A DNA stretch of 39,003 nt from the IMG/VR virus record IMGVR_UViG_3300023284_000338, positions 1-39,003 of that record. One strand, 5' to 3'. The notes beneath the pieces are model-generated. The model had not been told where the DNA came from, did not search any database, and was given only the letters and a program-made list of their open reading frames with translations. The DNA comes from a virus. Within the stretch, counting starts at the first letter, position 1; each line of letters starts with the position of its first letter. Positions 24,713 to 30,200 of this stretch are shown piece after piece. A program made the translations under genes and the position numbers.

Positions 24713-24877
24713 TTATTTCTCGTCACACAACTCGCAAGTGTAATTCCGGGCATCAGGTTCACACCCAAAGGCGTCTTCACCGCAAGCGAGACAGAACCCA
24801 GGATTTTCAAGTCCGAAAGTTTCTGCCTCGACCGCAGCGATTACTCGATCTATCGTGATTGATTTGTGGATACTCAT
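24713..24877 (-). CDS. Zinc-ribbon protein cut by an in-frame stop
   Basis: 54 residues: ITIDRVIAAVEAETFGLENPGFCLACGEDAFGCEPDARNYTCELCDEK, then TAA. The Cys pattern CLACG ... CELC and EPDA are those of a small phage family, whose members go on with V-F/Y-GAEE. Exactly this sequence (VFGAEEVLIENFA) follows the TAA in frame, and its own TGA at 24671 overlaps the next ATG by 4 nt. So the gene once ran to 24671 and a single change (for example CAA to TAA) now removes 13 residues. Confidence 0.7.
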   Translation of the reverse strand: MSIHKSITIDRVIAAVEAETFGLENPGFCLACGEDAFGCEPDARNYTCELCDEK

Positions 24878-25083
24878 TCCGGCCTCGCAATATCAAAGAG
24901 TACGTCTGTCAATTCGTCGGCCACTTCCCGCGCTAGTTCTTCCCGGTATTCCCGGTCGAAGTCGTCGCAGTGTTCGCAGGATTCAAAATAGTCGATCTCG
25001 TGAATCGGACAATGATGCTGTTCGACAGCGCCATCGTCTGCGCCGGAACTTACCATGTGATTTTCAATGTCGTGGCAATTCAC
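24874..25083 (-). CDS. Small acidic protein with Cys/His
   Basis: 69 residues from GTG at 25083 with GGAGA upstream. HHCPIHEIDYFESCEHCDDFDREY gives possible metal ligands; C-terminus helical and acidic (ELAREVADELTDVLFDIA). Overlaps the next start by 4 nt. Unknown. Confidence 0.55.
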   Translation of the reverse strand: MNCHDIENHMVSSGADDGAVEQHHCPIHEIDYFESCEHCDDFDREYREELAREVADELTDVLFDIARPE

Positions 25084-25115
25084 AATTCGTCTCCATTAGG
25101 TTACTTGCTGGCTAC

Positions 25116-25316
25116 TTAGAGTTCTCTAATATCAACACATTGCTCTAATTGCTCAAAGAGGGCGTCTGCATATTTATCAGATACACAGGCAAGCTCGATG
25201 ACAGGGCTATCAATGCAGGCGATCTGCACATTATAAACATGCGAATCATCCGTTAGCGTTTCTTCAACGACGCTGATGTTAACTTCTGCTAGTTCTGTGC
25301 GTCTTACTGTTGTCAT
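25116..25316 (-). CDS. First gene of leftward operon, unknown small protein
   Basis: 66 residues: TVRRTELAEVNISVVEETLT, VIELACVSDKYADALFEQL. It follows AGGTGAC at good spacing and is the first gene after the leftward promoter at 25358-25385. Small alpha/beta fold likely; no family recognised. Confidence 0.65.
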   Translation of the reverse strand: MTTVRRTELAEVNISVVEETLTDDSHVYNVQIACIDSPVIELACVSDKYADALFEQLEQCVDIREL

Positions 25317-25357
25317 GGTGTCACCTCAAGAATGGTATGGCTGCAGTTCATAAGCTC

Positions 25358-25385
25358 ATTCTATAGATGTACGTACATATGTCAA
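25358..25385 (-). promoter_or_regulatory. Leftward early promoter
   Basis: On the - strand TTGACA (25385-25380), 16 nt, TAGAAT (25363-25358): a near-consensus sigma-70 promoter. Its spacer carries the palindrome ATGTACGTACAT. It should drive the genes from 25316 to about 17640. Confidence 0.75.
25367..25378. promoter_or_regulatory. Operator palindrome in leftward promoter
   Basis: ATGTACGTACAT is a perfect 12-bp palindrome between the -35 and -10. A second copy, AAGTACGTACAT, is in the rightward promoter. Probable sites for the RHH protein encoded at 25435. Confidence 0.65.
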
Positions 25386-25397
25386 GCATTATTGTGC

Positions 25398-25426
25398 TTG
25401 AAAGTACGTACATTTGTATGTATTAT
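25398..25426 (+). promoter_or_regulatory. Rightward promoter for the RHH repressor
   Basis: TTGAAA (25398-25403), 17 nt, TATTAT (25421-25426). One mismatch in each box. The expected +1 is at about 25433-25435, that is, at the ATG (25435), which implies a leaderless mRNA. Confidence 0.7.
25404..25411. promoter_or_regulatory. Second TACGTAC operator
   Basis: GTACGTAC, the same palindromic core as 25369-25376, inside the spacer of the rightward promoter. Two like operators in two facing-away promoters suggest one regulator for both. Confidence 0.6.
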
Positions 25427-25434
25427 CGCCGATT

Positions 25435-25590
25435 ATGGAAGTCAAAAATCAACGATTTAACCTGCGATTGACCGAGCAAGAATTAGCAGCATTGAGAAAA
25501 CTGTCGGAATATCAAAGGGTTAGCATGTCTGAGGTATTGGCCAAGATGATTTGCCGAAAAGCCAAACGGGAAAAAATCTGGGCGGATTGA
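25435..25590 (+). CDS. Ribbon-helix-helix (Arc-like) repressor
   Basis: 51 residues. QRFNLRLTEQELAALRKLSE is the ribbon plus first helix, VSMSEVLAKMICRKAKRE the second helix, the usual RHH (Arc/MetJ-like) build. Members bind palindromic DNA as dimers through the ribbon. The gene begins at the expected transcription start of its own promoter and has no ribosome site. Its promoter and the divergent one each carry a TACGTAC operator, so autoregulation and control of the leftward operon are likely. Not listed by simple ORF length filters because it is short. Confidence 0.8.
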   Translation: MEVKNQRFNLRLTEQELAALRKLSEYQRVSMSEVLAKMICRKAKREKIWAD

Positions 25591-25594
25591 AGAA

Positions 25595-25951
25595 ATGCCT
25601 TATACAAATGCCGACAAAATACCTATGCATATCCAATGTTGTTATGCGGCATTTTTGGCAAATGGTATCGTGAAAATTGGCGTTACCGAAAATTTATTCA
25701 GACGATTTTATGGCTTGAGAAGTGATGCAAAACGTCTTTTCAATAGCACTATATTATCGTATGCAATTGCAACACCTTGTTATTCAGCAAGACGAGTAGA
25801 ACGAATTTTGCTCAATAGATTATCAAAAGACCCAACAGGAAAATTACATGAATGGTTGCATGATATTCGTCGAGTTGATGTAGTTAAAGAATTGCGAATT
25901 TGGTCAGACGATTTGATATTTACAAGATATGAGCGGCGCAATGCAAAGTAA
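25595..25951 (+). CDS. Putative GIY-YIG/T5orf172-like protein
   Basis: 118 residues. YAAFLANGIVKIGVTENLFRRFYGL resembles the start of GIY-YIG-type and T5orf172 domains (strand, then KIGxTxxxxxR). ARRVERILLNRLSKDPTGKLHEW resembles the E-containing helix that follows. The catalytic set is only partly clear, so nuclease activity is unproven. It follows the repressor by 4 nt. Confidence 0.5.
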   Translation: MPYTNADKIPMHIQCCYAAFLANGIVKIGVTENLFRRFYGLRSDAKRLFNSTILSYAIATPCYSARRVERILLNRLSKDPTGKLHEWLHDIRRVDVVKELRIWSDDLIFTRYERRNAK

Positions 25952-26087
25952 GTGCAGTTGGTGTAGGAAGCTCGGCCAACTCGGAAACACTATTCGGCGT
26001 ATTTTTATTGACGGAAAATACACGAATCTTTGTCATCTATGCGAAGATCGTTACCATGCCAGGGTAGCTCGAATTCCAGACAAATGA
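25929..26087 (+). CDS. Small CxxC...CxxC zinc protein
   Basis: 52 residues from ATG at 25929 or 48 from 25941. KCSWCRKLGQLG and LCHLCEDRYHARV form a four-Cys zinc site. The stop overlaps the next start (ATGA). Likely nucleic-acid or protein binding; unknown. Confidence 0.55.
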   Translation: MSGAMQSKCSWCRKLGQLGNTIRRIFIDGKYTNLCHLCEDRYHARVARIPDK

Positions 26088-26248
26088 AGCGCCTTGAGAT
26101 AATGAGCAAGCGAGAATTACGCGGCGAGCTGCGTCGGCATAGATCGACATTGCGATTTATTGCTGGTGGAGTTTCTGGAAATTTGGCGCAGACTTATATC
26201 GACATTGCACAAAAAGCGATAGTTGCGGAGGAAAAGAAAACAAAATGA
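26084..26248 (+). CDS. Small basic helical protein
   Basis: 54 residues from ATG at 26084. KRELRGELRRHRSTLRFIAG then TYIDIAQKAIVAEEKK. Overlaps neighbours by 4 nt on both sides. Unknown function. Confidence 0.5.
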   Translation: MKRLEIMSKRELRGELRRHRSTLRFIAGGVSGNLAQTYIDIAQKAIVAEEKKTK

Positions 26249-26466
26249 CGGAGTTTTTCAAGACTTTCATATTTTTGCTACTTGGGATGTGCGGCTTAGT
26301 TGGATTGCTTATTCCCTCGGTGGTGGTCTTGCATATTACGGCAACGCAGTTCGGGCTTTATATTGGTATACCGTGTTTCGTCGTGTCATTTGTGGCTACG
26401 CTCGCGGCGATATTTACGATCATCCAAAAGATCGACCGGAAAAGAAATGACATTCCGTGCTGCTGA
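26245..26466 (+). CDS. Two-span membrane protein
   Basis: 73 residues with hydrophobic segments (FIFLLLGMCGLVGLLIPSVV and IGIPCFVVSFVATLAAIFTI) and a charged tail. No family recognised. Overlaps the next gene by 20 nt. Confidence 0.55.
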   Translation: MTEFFKTFIFLLLGMCGLVGLLIPSVVVLHITATQFGLYIGIPCFVVSFVATLAAIFTIIQKIDRKRNDIPCC

Positions 26467-26803
26467 ATATCTTGAACGCTGGCGAGTGCCGCTGCATGGG
26501 GAATTAGGCGACGAACAAAACGGCTCTTTCATAATCAAGCCCAATGGCCTGACTTTGATTATGTCGAACGGTGGAGGGTGGGAACACGTAAGTCTATCGC
26601 GTCGATCACGCGACCCAAGTTATCAAGATATGTGTTTTGCAAAAGCAAATTGTTGGAGCGACGAAGATACTGTAATGCAATTACACGTACCGGCACCCGA
26701 CCATGTGAATTTTCACGAACATTGCTTACATTTGTGGAGGCCGATTAGTCAGAAAATTCCACGGCCGCCGATCTTTTTTGTCGGGCCACAAAGTAATGAG
26801 TAA
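26447..26803 (+). CDS. DUF7694-like phage protein
   Basis: 118 residues from ATG at 26447; the ORF is longer upstream but that part is a shadow of the membrane gene. FIIKPNGLTLIMSNGGGWEHVSLSRR, DMCFAKANCWSDEDTVMQLHVP and HVNFHEHCLHLWRP are the pattern of a phage family without known function (W-H-V-S then H-xx-C-L-H-L-W-R). Start overlaps the previous gene. Confidence 0.65.
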   Translation: MTFRAAEYLERWRVPLHGELGDEQNGSFIIKPNGLTLIMSNGGGWEHVSLSRRSRDPSYQDMCFAKANCWSDEDTVMQLHVPAPDHVNFHEHCLHLWRPISQKIPRPPIFFVGPQSNE

Positions 26804-26927
26804 GCGAAAACAAAAACGCTGGACGAAAACCGATGCTAAGAAAAAGAGCATGGTTGCGCCATTATGTCGTCTTTGTAAAACGCGCCATTGGGGAAATCAG
26901 CCGCATAACTTCTCGGAAATTGGATAG
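26796..26927 (+). CDS. Small basic zinc-knuckle protein
   Basis: 43 residues, very basic start (SKRKQKRWTKTDAKKK), then LCRLCKTRHWGNQPHNFSEI, a Cys2-His2 set. Overlaps the previous stop. Possibly nucleic-acid binding. Confidence 0.5.
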   Translation: MSKRKQKRWTKTDAKKKSMVAPLCRLCKTRHWGNQPHNFSEIG

Positions 26928-27287
26928 CTGATCAATCTTGAACAATATATAATATGAGCGTACTGTCAGATAAAGCAAAGCCCGAACTCCGCTGGAGTGG
27001 AATTCGGGCCTTGACTGGAGTTGAGTGTCATGCTCGGGGTTCCAGTAACGCAAATATACCACATCTTGCGCTTCTGCAAACCCCCAAACACAACATATTC
27101 CAATCTCGCAAAATGTCCGGCGAGCTACGGACTAGGCCGGGACTGAGCCGGGGAAAAGAAAACCCCGGAGTCGGCAAACGCAGCCGCTCTATCCCCGACA
27201 AGCGTACTGGCGCAACGTCGATAGCCTCGTTATGCGAAAGGCCACCAGCGAGATTTGCGAATTGTCTGAAAATCGCGGAGTTGTGTT
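26928..27287 (+). other. 360-nt region with stem-loops, possible structured RNA
   Basis: TATAAT at 26948-26953 (no good -35) is followed by two stable stem-loops: GCCCGAA...TTCGGGC with inner CTCC/GGAG (26980-27009), and CCGGGG-AAAAGAAAA-CCCCGG (27148-27168). GC content is higher than nearby. An ORF from 26954 to 27298 (114 codons) spans it, but its product is low in usual protein features (no clear fold) and it runs into the next start. Whether it is coding, an ncRNA or a control region is unresolved. Confidence 0.4.
26980..27009 (-). terminator. Possible intrinsic terminator, - strand reading
   Basis: The stem GCCCGAA/TTCGGGC with inner CTCC/GGAG is followed on the - strand by TTTGCTTT, a T-rich tail. 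On the + strand no T-run follows. No leftward gene ends here, so its use is unclear. Confidence 0.35.
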
Positions 27288-27842
27288 ATGGAATATAGCA
27301 AGTCATTCGAAGAATTTTGGCAAGGTTATCCACGAAAAATAGCCAAGCCCGCTGCTAGTCGCGCATGGCAGAGAATAGCCGAAGGCGATGCGTTTTTGCC
27401 GTTGCAGATTCGCCAAGATATCGAAAAGCGAACGCGGCTCAAATGGTGGGCGAAAGACAAAACCAAAATTCCGTATCCGGCAACGTGGCTGAATCAGCGC
27501 CGATGGGAAGATGAAGGGTGGGAAAAGGAAACCGAACCGGATAAACAATACCGACCTACGCCGAACTATCAGCCAATCGATACCGGGCCAGATTTGACTC
27601 CGTGGGAAGCGTGTCTGAATCGAATGTTGCTCAAATATATGCGAACTGCGGGTGGCCTGGACGATTTCAAAAAGGCAGTACAAATCAAGAGCGAAGTTCT
27701 GCGAGAAACAAGCGTTGCTATGGACGAAGAACTGGAAGCGGAAACTCCAATAGGAGAATGCTACGTGACGATTACAGAAATGTTTCTCGACCGACTCGAC
27801 CAGGCATTGGGCCTGTCGCTCAAAGCGCGAGTATTGATATGA
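27288..27842 (+). CDS. Phage replication protein, initiator-like
   Basis: 184 residues. FEEFWQGYPRKIAKPAASRAWQRI, then IRQDIEKRTRLKWWAKDKTKIPYPATWLNQRRWEDEGW, is the common form of phage replication or DnaT/O-like proteins (the IPxPATWLNQ-RWEDE motif). The second half is helical and acidic. Only this one recognisable replication gene is present, so the host replisome must be recruited. A single TTATCCACG, close to a DnaA box, is at 27324-27332 within the gene. Confidence 0.55.
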   Translation: MEYSKSFEEFWQGYPRKIAKPAASRAWQRIAEGDAFLPLQIRQDIEKRTRLKWWAKDKTKIPYPATWLNQRRWEDEGWEKETEPDKQYRPTPNYQPIDTGPDLTPWEACLNRMLLKYMRTAGGLDDFKKAVQIKSEVLRETSVAMDEELEAETPIGECYVTITEMFLDRLDQALGLSLKARVLI

Positions 27843-28048
27843 GCAAGAATAATGAGAGACGGCCATATATTTTTTTTGATCTTGCTGAAATTAGTGATGA
27901 CATCGAATTACGCGCTAGGTGTAGATTTCACGATATTGAATACGGAGAAGCTATTAGTATTGATTTCCCGTTAGAAAAAAAGATGCTATTAAAAATAATG
28001 GAAACTATGCGGGAAGCTTTGCGTCGTCGATTAGATAATTTATTATAA
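27839..28048 (+). CDS. Small protein after the replication gene
   Basis: 69 residues from ATG at 27839, overlapping the replication stop (ATGA). RPYIFFDLAEISDDIELRAR, then DFPLEKKMLLKIMETMREAL. Mixed strand/helix. Unknown function. Confidence 0.5.
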   Translation: MSKNNERRPYIFFDLAEISDDIELRARCRFHDIEYGEAISIDFPLEKKMLLKIMETMREALRRRLDNLL

Positions 28049-28071
28049 ACAAAGAGGAGAGTATTGACATA

Positions 28072-28215
28072 ATGAACGATGACTTAATTCCACCTGAAGA
28101 TGTAAAAAGGAAAGCGGCCCGGCGTAAATATATTATTAGGTGGACCGTTGATCTTTCCGTTGTTGCCATCGTTGTGGCTTGGGTTTTATGGATGGAAGGT
28201 ATTTGGAGATTTTGA
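28072..28215 (+). CDS. Small single-span membrane protein
   Basis: 47 residues: charged start (EDVKRKAARRKYIIRW) then VDLSVVAIVVAWVLWMEGIW. AGAGGAGAG ribosome site upstream. Unknown. Confidence 0.5.
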   Translation: MNDDLIPPEDVKRKAARRKYIIRWTVDLSVVAIVVAWVLWMEGIWRF

Positions 28216-28291
28216 AAAGTGAACTATAGCGAACACGCATGGCGTTTGCGATTGCCACCAGCGCCGAGGATTTAGTGAAAGGAGATAAAAC

Positions 28292-28687
28292 ATGAATAGA
28301 TATCTAATCATATTGTTTCTATTGACTGGTTGTCAGCAAGATCCTTATGACGCAATAACTTCAGAGGCATTTGACGAGGATGCTATCGACAGAATAGAAC
28401 TTACTTTAGAAATAACAGTAGAAATTTATGTCAAAGATCAGCCAGTCTATACTGGATTTGTCGAACATTGGGCCTTTAATAATATAGTTTATCTTCAAGA
28501 CAGCGCTTCAGATATTGACGATTTTTATACTGGAATGAGCGTGAAGTTCGATAATATAGATGAAATAAACGATGGATGCGTGCACGATTACAGAGCCGCA
28601 ATTCGAGAACTTACTTTCGGGCCATGTTTTGAAGATATCCACAAATCACACTTCGAATCTGAGATCGTCGATCCGAATGCCAATTAA
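28292..28687 (+). CDS. Phage-encoded lipoprotein
   Basis: 131 residues. NRYLIILFLLTGCQQDPYDA is a clear lipoprotein signal with lipobox LTGC. Ribosome site AAAGGAGA. Mature part is beta-rich and acidic (IELTLEITVEIYVKDQPVYTGF) with two Cys (DGCVHDY; FGPCFED). After the lipobox, D at +4 and no D at +2 suggest outer-membrane sorting. A role in superinfection exclusion is possible but not shown. Confidence 0.6.
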   Translation: MNRYLIILFLLTGCQQDPYDAITSEAFDEDAIDRIELTLEITVEIYVKDQPVYTGFVEHWAFNNIVYLQDSASDIDDFYTGMSVKFDNIDEINDGCVHDYRAAIRELTFGPCFEDIHKSHFESEIVDPNAN

Positions 28688-29009
28688 AAAAGAAAACCAG
28701 AAACGATACCCAGATAATTGGAAACAAATCGTTGAACAAGTTAGAGAGCGTAGCGGAAATTGCTGTGAAGGATCACCAGCATATCCAGACTGTCGTGCTT
28801 CCAATGGACAACCACATCCTGTTACTAGTTCGAGAGTTGTTCTTACGACTGGACATCGTAATCATATTCCAGAAAATTGTGAACTCGAAAACTTGCGCCA
28901 CTGGTGTCAGCGTTGTCATTTGACTTATGATGCCAAGCATCACGCAGAATCCGCATACATGACCCGACGGCAAGGTAAGGCCATCGATTTTATTGATGAC
29001 ATGGTATGA
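28677..29009 (+). CDS. HNH-type endonuclease
   Basis: 110 residues from ATG at 28677. YPDNWKQIVEQVRERSGNCCEG, then VVLTTGHRNHIPENCELENLRHWCQRCHLTYDAKHH, hold a zinc knuckle (C..C, CQRC) and the His-Asn/His pattern of phage HNH nucleases. Such proteins recur in early regions. Overlaps the lipoprotein gene by 11 nt. Confidence 0.75.
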   Translation: MPIKKENQKRYPDNWKQIVEQVRERSGNCCEGSPAYPDCRASNGQPHPVTSSRVVLTTGHRNHIPENCELENLRHWCQRCHLTYDAKHHAESAYMTRRQGKAIDFIDDMV

Positions 29010-29203
29010 GTAAAGATACTTACTGGCTCACCGTTGAAGTTCGGAAAGAAACGGAAAAGGCTGTACTCGTTCACGATGCAGACGTAACGACATGGATACC
29101 AAAAAGCCAGATCATAGACGCTGACATTGATTTCGAGATCGGGAAACTTGTTGAGATTGAATTGCCCGCCTGGTTGGCAGAAGAAAAGGGGTTCATAGCA
29201 TGA
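29006..29203 (+). CDS. Small phage protein with WIPKSQI motif
   Basis: 65 residues: KDTYWLTVEVRKETEKAVLV, then TTWIPKSQIIDADIDFEIGK, KLVEIELPAWLAEEKGFI. This form is met near phage HNH and recombination genes; likely a small beta domain that acts on nucleic acid. Overlaps HNH stop (ATGA). Confidence 0.65.
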   Translation: MSKDTYWLTVEVRKETEKAVLVHDADVTTWIPKSQIIDADIDFEIGKLVEIELPAWLAEEKGFIA

Positions 29204-29451
29204 TCCAACTTGCATTGAAAATTGAAAAGACAACGCAGAAAAAGGATATTTTATATTACCTGCTTATGCACGGCTCGATTACGCGCATGGAGGCATTTGA
29301 TAAACTCGGCATCTGCGAGTTAAGTTCGAGAATTGGTGAACTGGAAAAAGACGGATGGACTATTAATCGGGAATGGCTACGTGGAAAAGCGAGGAACGGT
29401 AGAAAATGGGCTGTGATGAAATATCTGCGGCCGGTTATGAATAATTTATGA
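29200..29451 (+). CDS. Winged helix-turn-helix protein, HTH_39-like
   Basis: 83 residues. KKDILYYLLMHGSITRMEAF, then DKLGICELSSRIGELEKDGWTIN, is the pattern of small phage wHTH proteins (goal T, EA, LG, L, RI, L, G, I). Possible transcription regulator. Ends with an ATGA overlap to a split small gene. Confidence 0.65.
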   Translation: MIQLALKIEKTTQKKDILYYLLMHGSITRMEAFDKLGICELSSRIGELEKDGWTINREWLRGKARNGRKWAVMKYLRPVMNNL

Positions 29452-29550
29452 CTTGGGATCGGAGATACTTTCCGGGGCGAGCGGTGGCGTCCTAATAGAT
29501 TTGATGCAACGCCGTTCCGATTCCGACGCGTTATCCATTCGGCAAATTGA
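29448..29550 (+). pseudogene. Small gene split by a 1-nt frameshift
   Basis: ATG at 29448 overlaps the previous stop (ATGA). Frame one reads TWDRRYFPGRAVAS and stops. Changing frame at the CCGGGGCGAG run gives ERWRPNRFDATPFRFRRVIHSAN and stops at 29550, one base out of phase. The joined product (33 residues) reads as one basic, Arg/Phe/Trp-rich protein. Either a real frameshift, a programmed slip, or a sequencing error in the G run. Confidence 0.45.
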
Positions 29551-29569
29551 ATCGACCACCGACTAATTT

Positions 29570-29830
29570 ATGCCGAGAAAACCTTGGAAATTTGTTACTT
29601 TAACGACTGGCGAAATTATTGATATCAAGCGCCGGGTCGCGTTGGGCGAGTCTATCAATTCGGTATCCTTGAGCTACCGAAAATATGCAGTCTGGACTAT
29701 TCTGCGCGCCTCGCGGGGCGAATACGATTACAAGGCGATTCAGGACGACCGGCCGCCGCTGGATGATAAACAAATCCAAAAATTGCTGTCATGGCCGACA
29801 CTGCGCCAACTAGAAAATATCCGGCACTAG
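29570..29830 (+). CDS. Small DNA-binding-like protein of unknown family
   Basis: 86 residues. KPWKFVTLTTGEIIDIKRRVALGESINSVSLSYRKYAVWTILR resembles a helix-turn-helix (GES-INSVSLSY). Basic. Position near the end of the early operon fits a regulator or a NinH-like Holliday resolvase regulator; unproven. Confidence 0.5.
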   Translation: MPRKPWKFVTLTTGEIIDIKRRVALGESINSVSLSYRKYAVWTILRASRGEYDYKAIQDDRPPLDDKQIQKLLSWPTLRQLENIRH

Positions 29831-30123
29831 CCGCCATCATCCCCTTTTGCTGTGGCTGTCGCTCACCGAGCGATGGCAGCATTCGCCTGGCGCATAGAAA
29901 CCTGAACGGTTGGGGGCTGCTATTCGGTCGCGGCATCAAATCTCTGTCTTTATCTGGTGCTTTCCTTTGCTATACTTGCGACCACTACTACAGCGACGGA
30001 GAAGGCCGACGAGACGCTGAATGGTGGGAACTAGCTGTTCAACGGTCGCAAACATGGGCCTGGCAAAGTGGATTCCTCAATTTCAATCAAGGTGGCGGCG
30101 ACTCCGATTCCGCACTTCGCTAA
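29791..30123 (+). CDS. YbcO/DUF1364-like nuclease domain protein
   Basis: 110 residues. CCGCRSPSDGSIRLAHRNLNGWGLLFGRGIKSLSLSGAFLCYTCDHYYSD is the zinc/His framework of DUF1364 (YbcO-like) phage proteins: CxxC, AH, GxGxK, and CxxCH-like. It ends with TWAWQSGFLN. Usually in lambdoid ninG-like regions. Overlaps the previous gene by 40 nt. Confidence 0.55.
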   Translation: MADTAPTRKYPALAAIIPFCCGCRSPSDGSIRLAHRNLNGWGLLFGRGIKSLSLSGAFLCYTCDHYYSDGEGRRDAEWWELAVQRSQTWAWQSGFLNFNQGGGDSDSALR

Positions 30124-30200
30124 TTTCCGGCATTCGCACTCGGAAATCCGTGTCAAAAAATGGCCTTTATCGACTGGGCGCGGGTGCCGGATTCTTTGAT

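Noticed and set aside
27110-27210. tRNA-like text (GGCGAGCTAC..., CGCTCTATCCCC) on the - strand
   Set aside because: No complete cloverleaf can be folded; acceptor and T arm are missing.
26954-27298. 114-codon ORF over the hairpin region as a certain gene
   Set aside because: No ribosome site, no motif, and strong stem-loops in it; kept only as an unresolved region.
27324-27332. DnaA box as proof of an origin
   Set aside because: Only one near-match (TTATCCACG); no cluster or AT-rich repeats were seen.
27303-27866. 187-codon ORF on the - strand
   Set aside because: It lies on top of the replication gene, which has clear motifs and start; the product is rich in Phe, Arg and Ser as usual for antisense shadows.
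28219-28275. 18-codon GTG ORF
   Set aside because: Too short and without a clear ribosome site.
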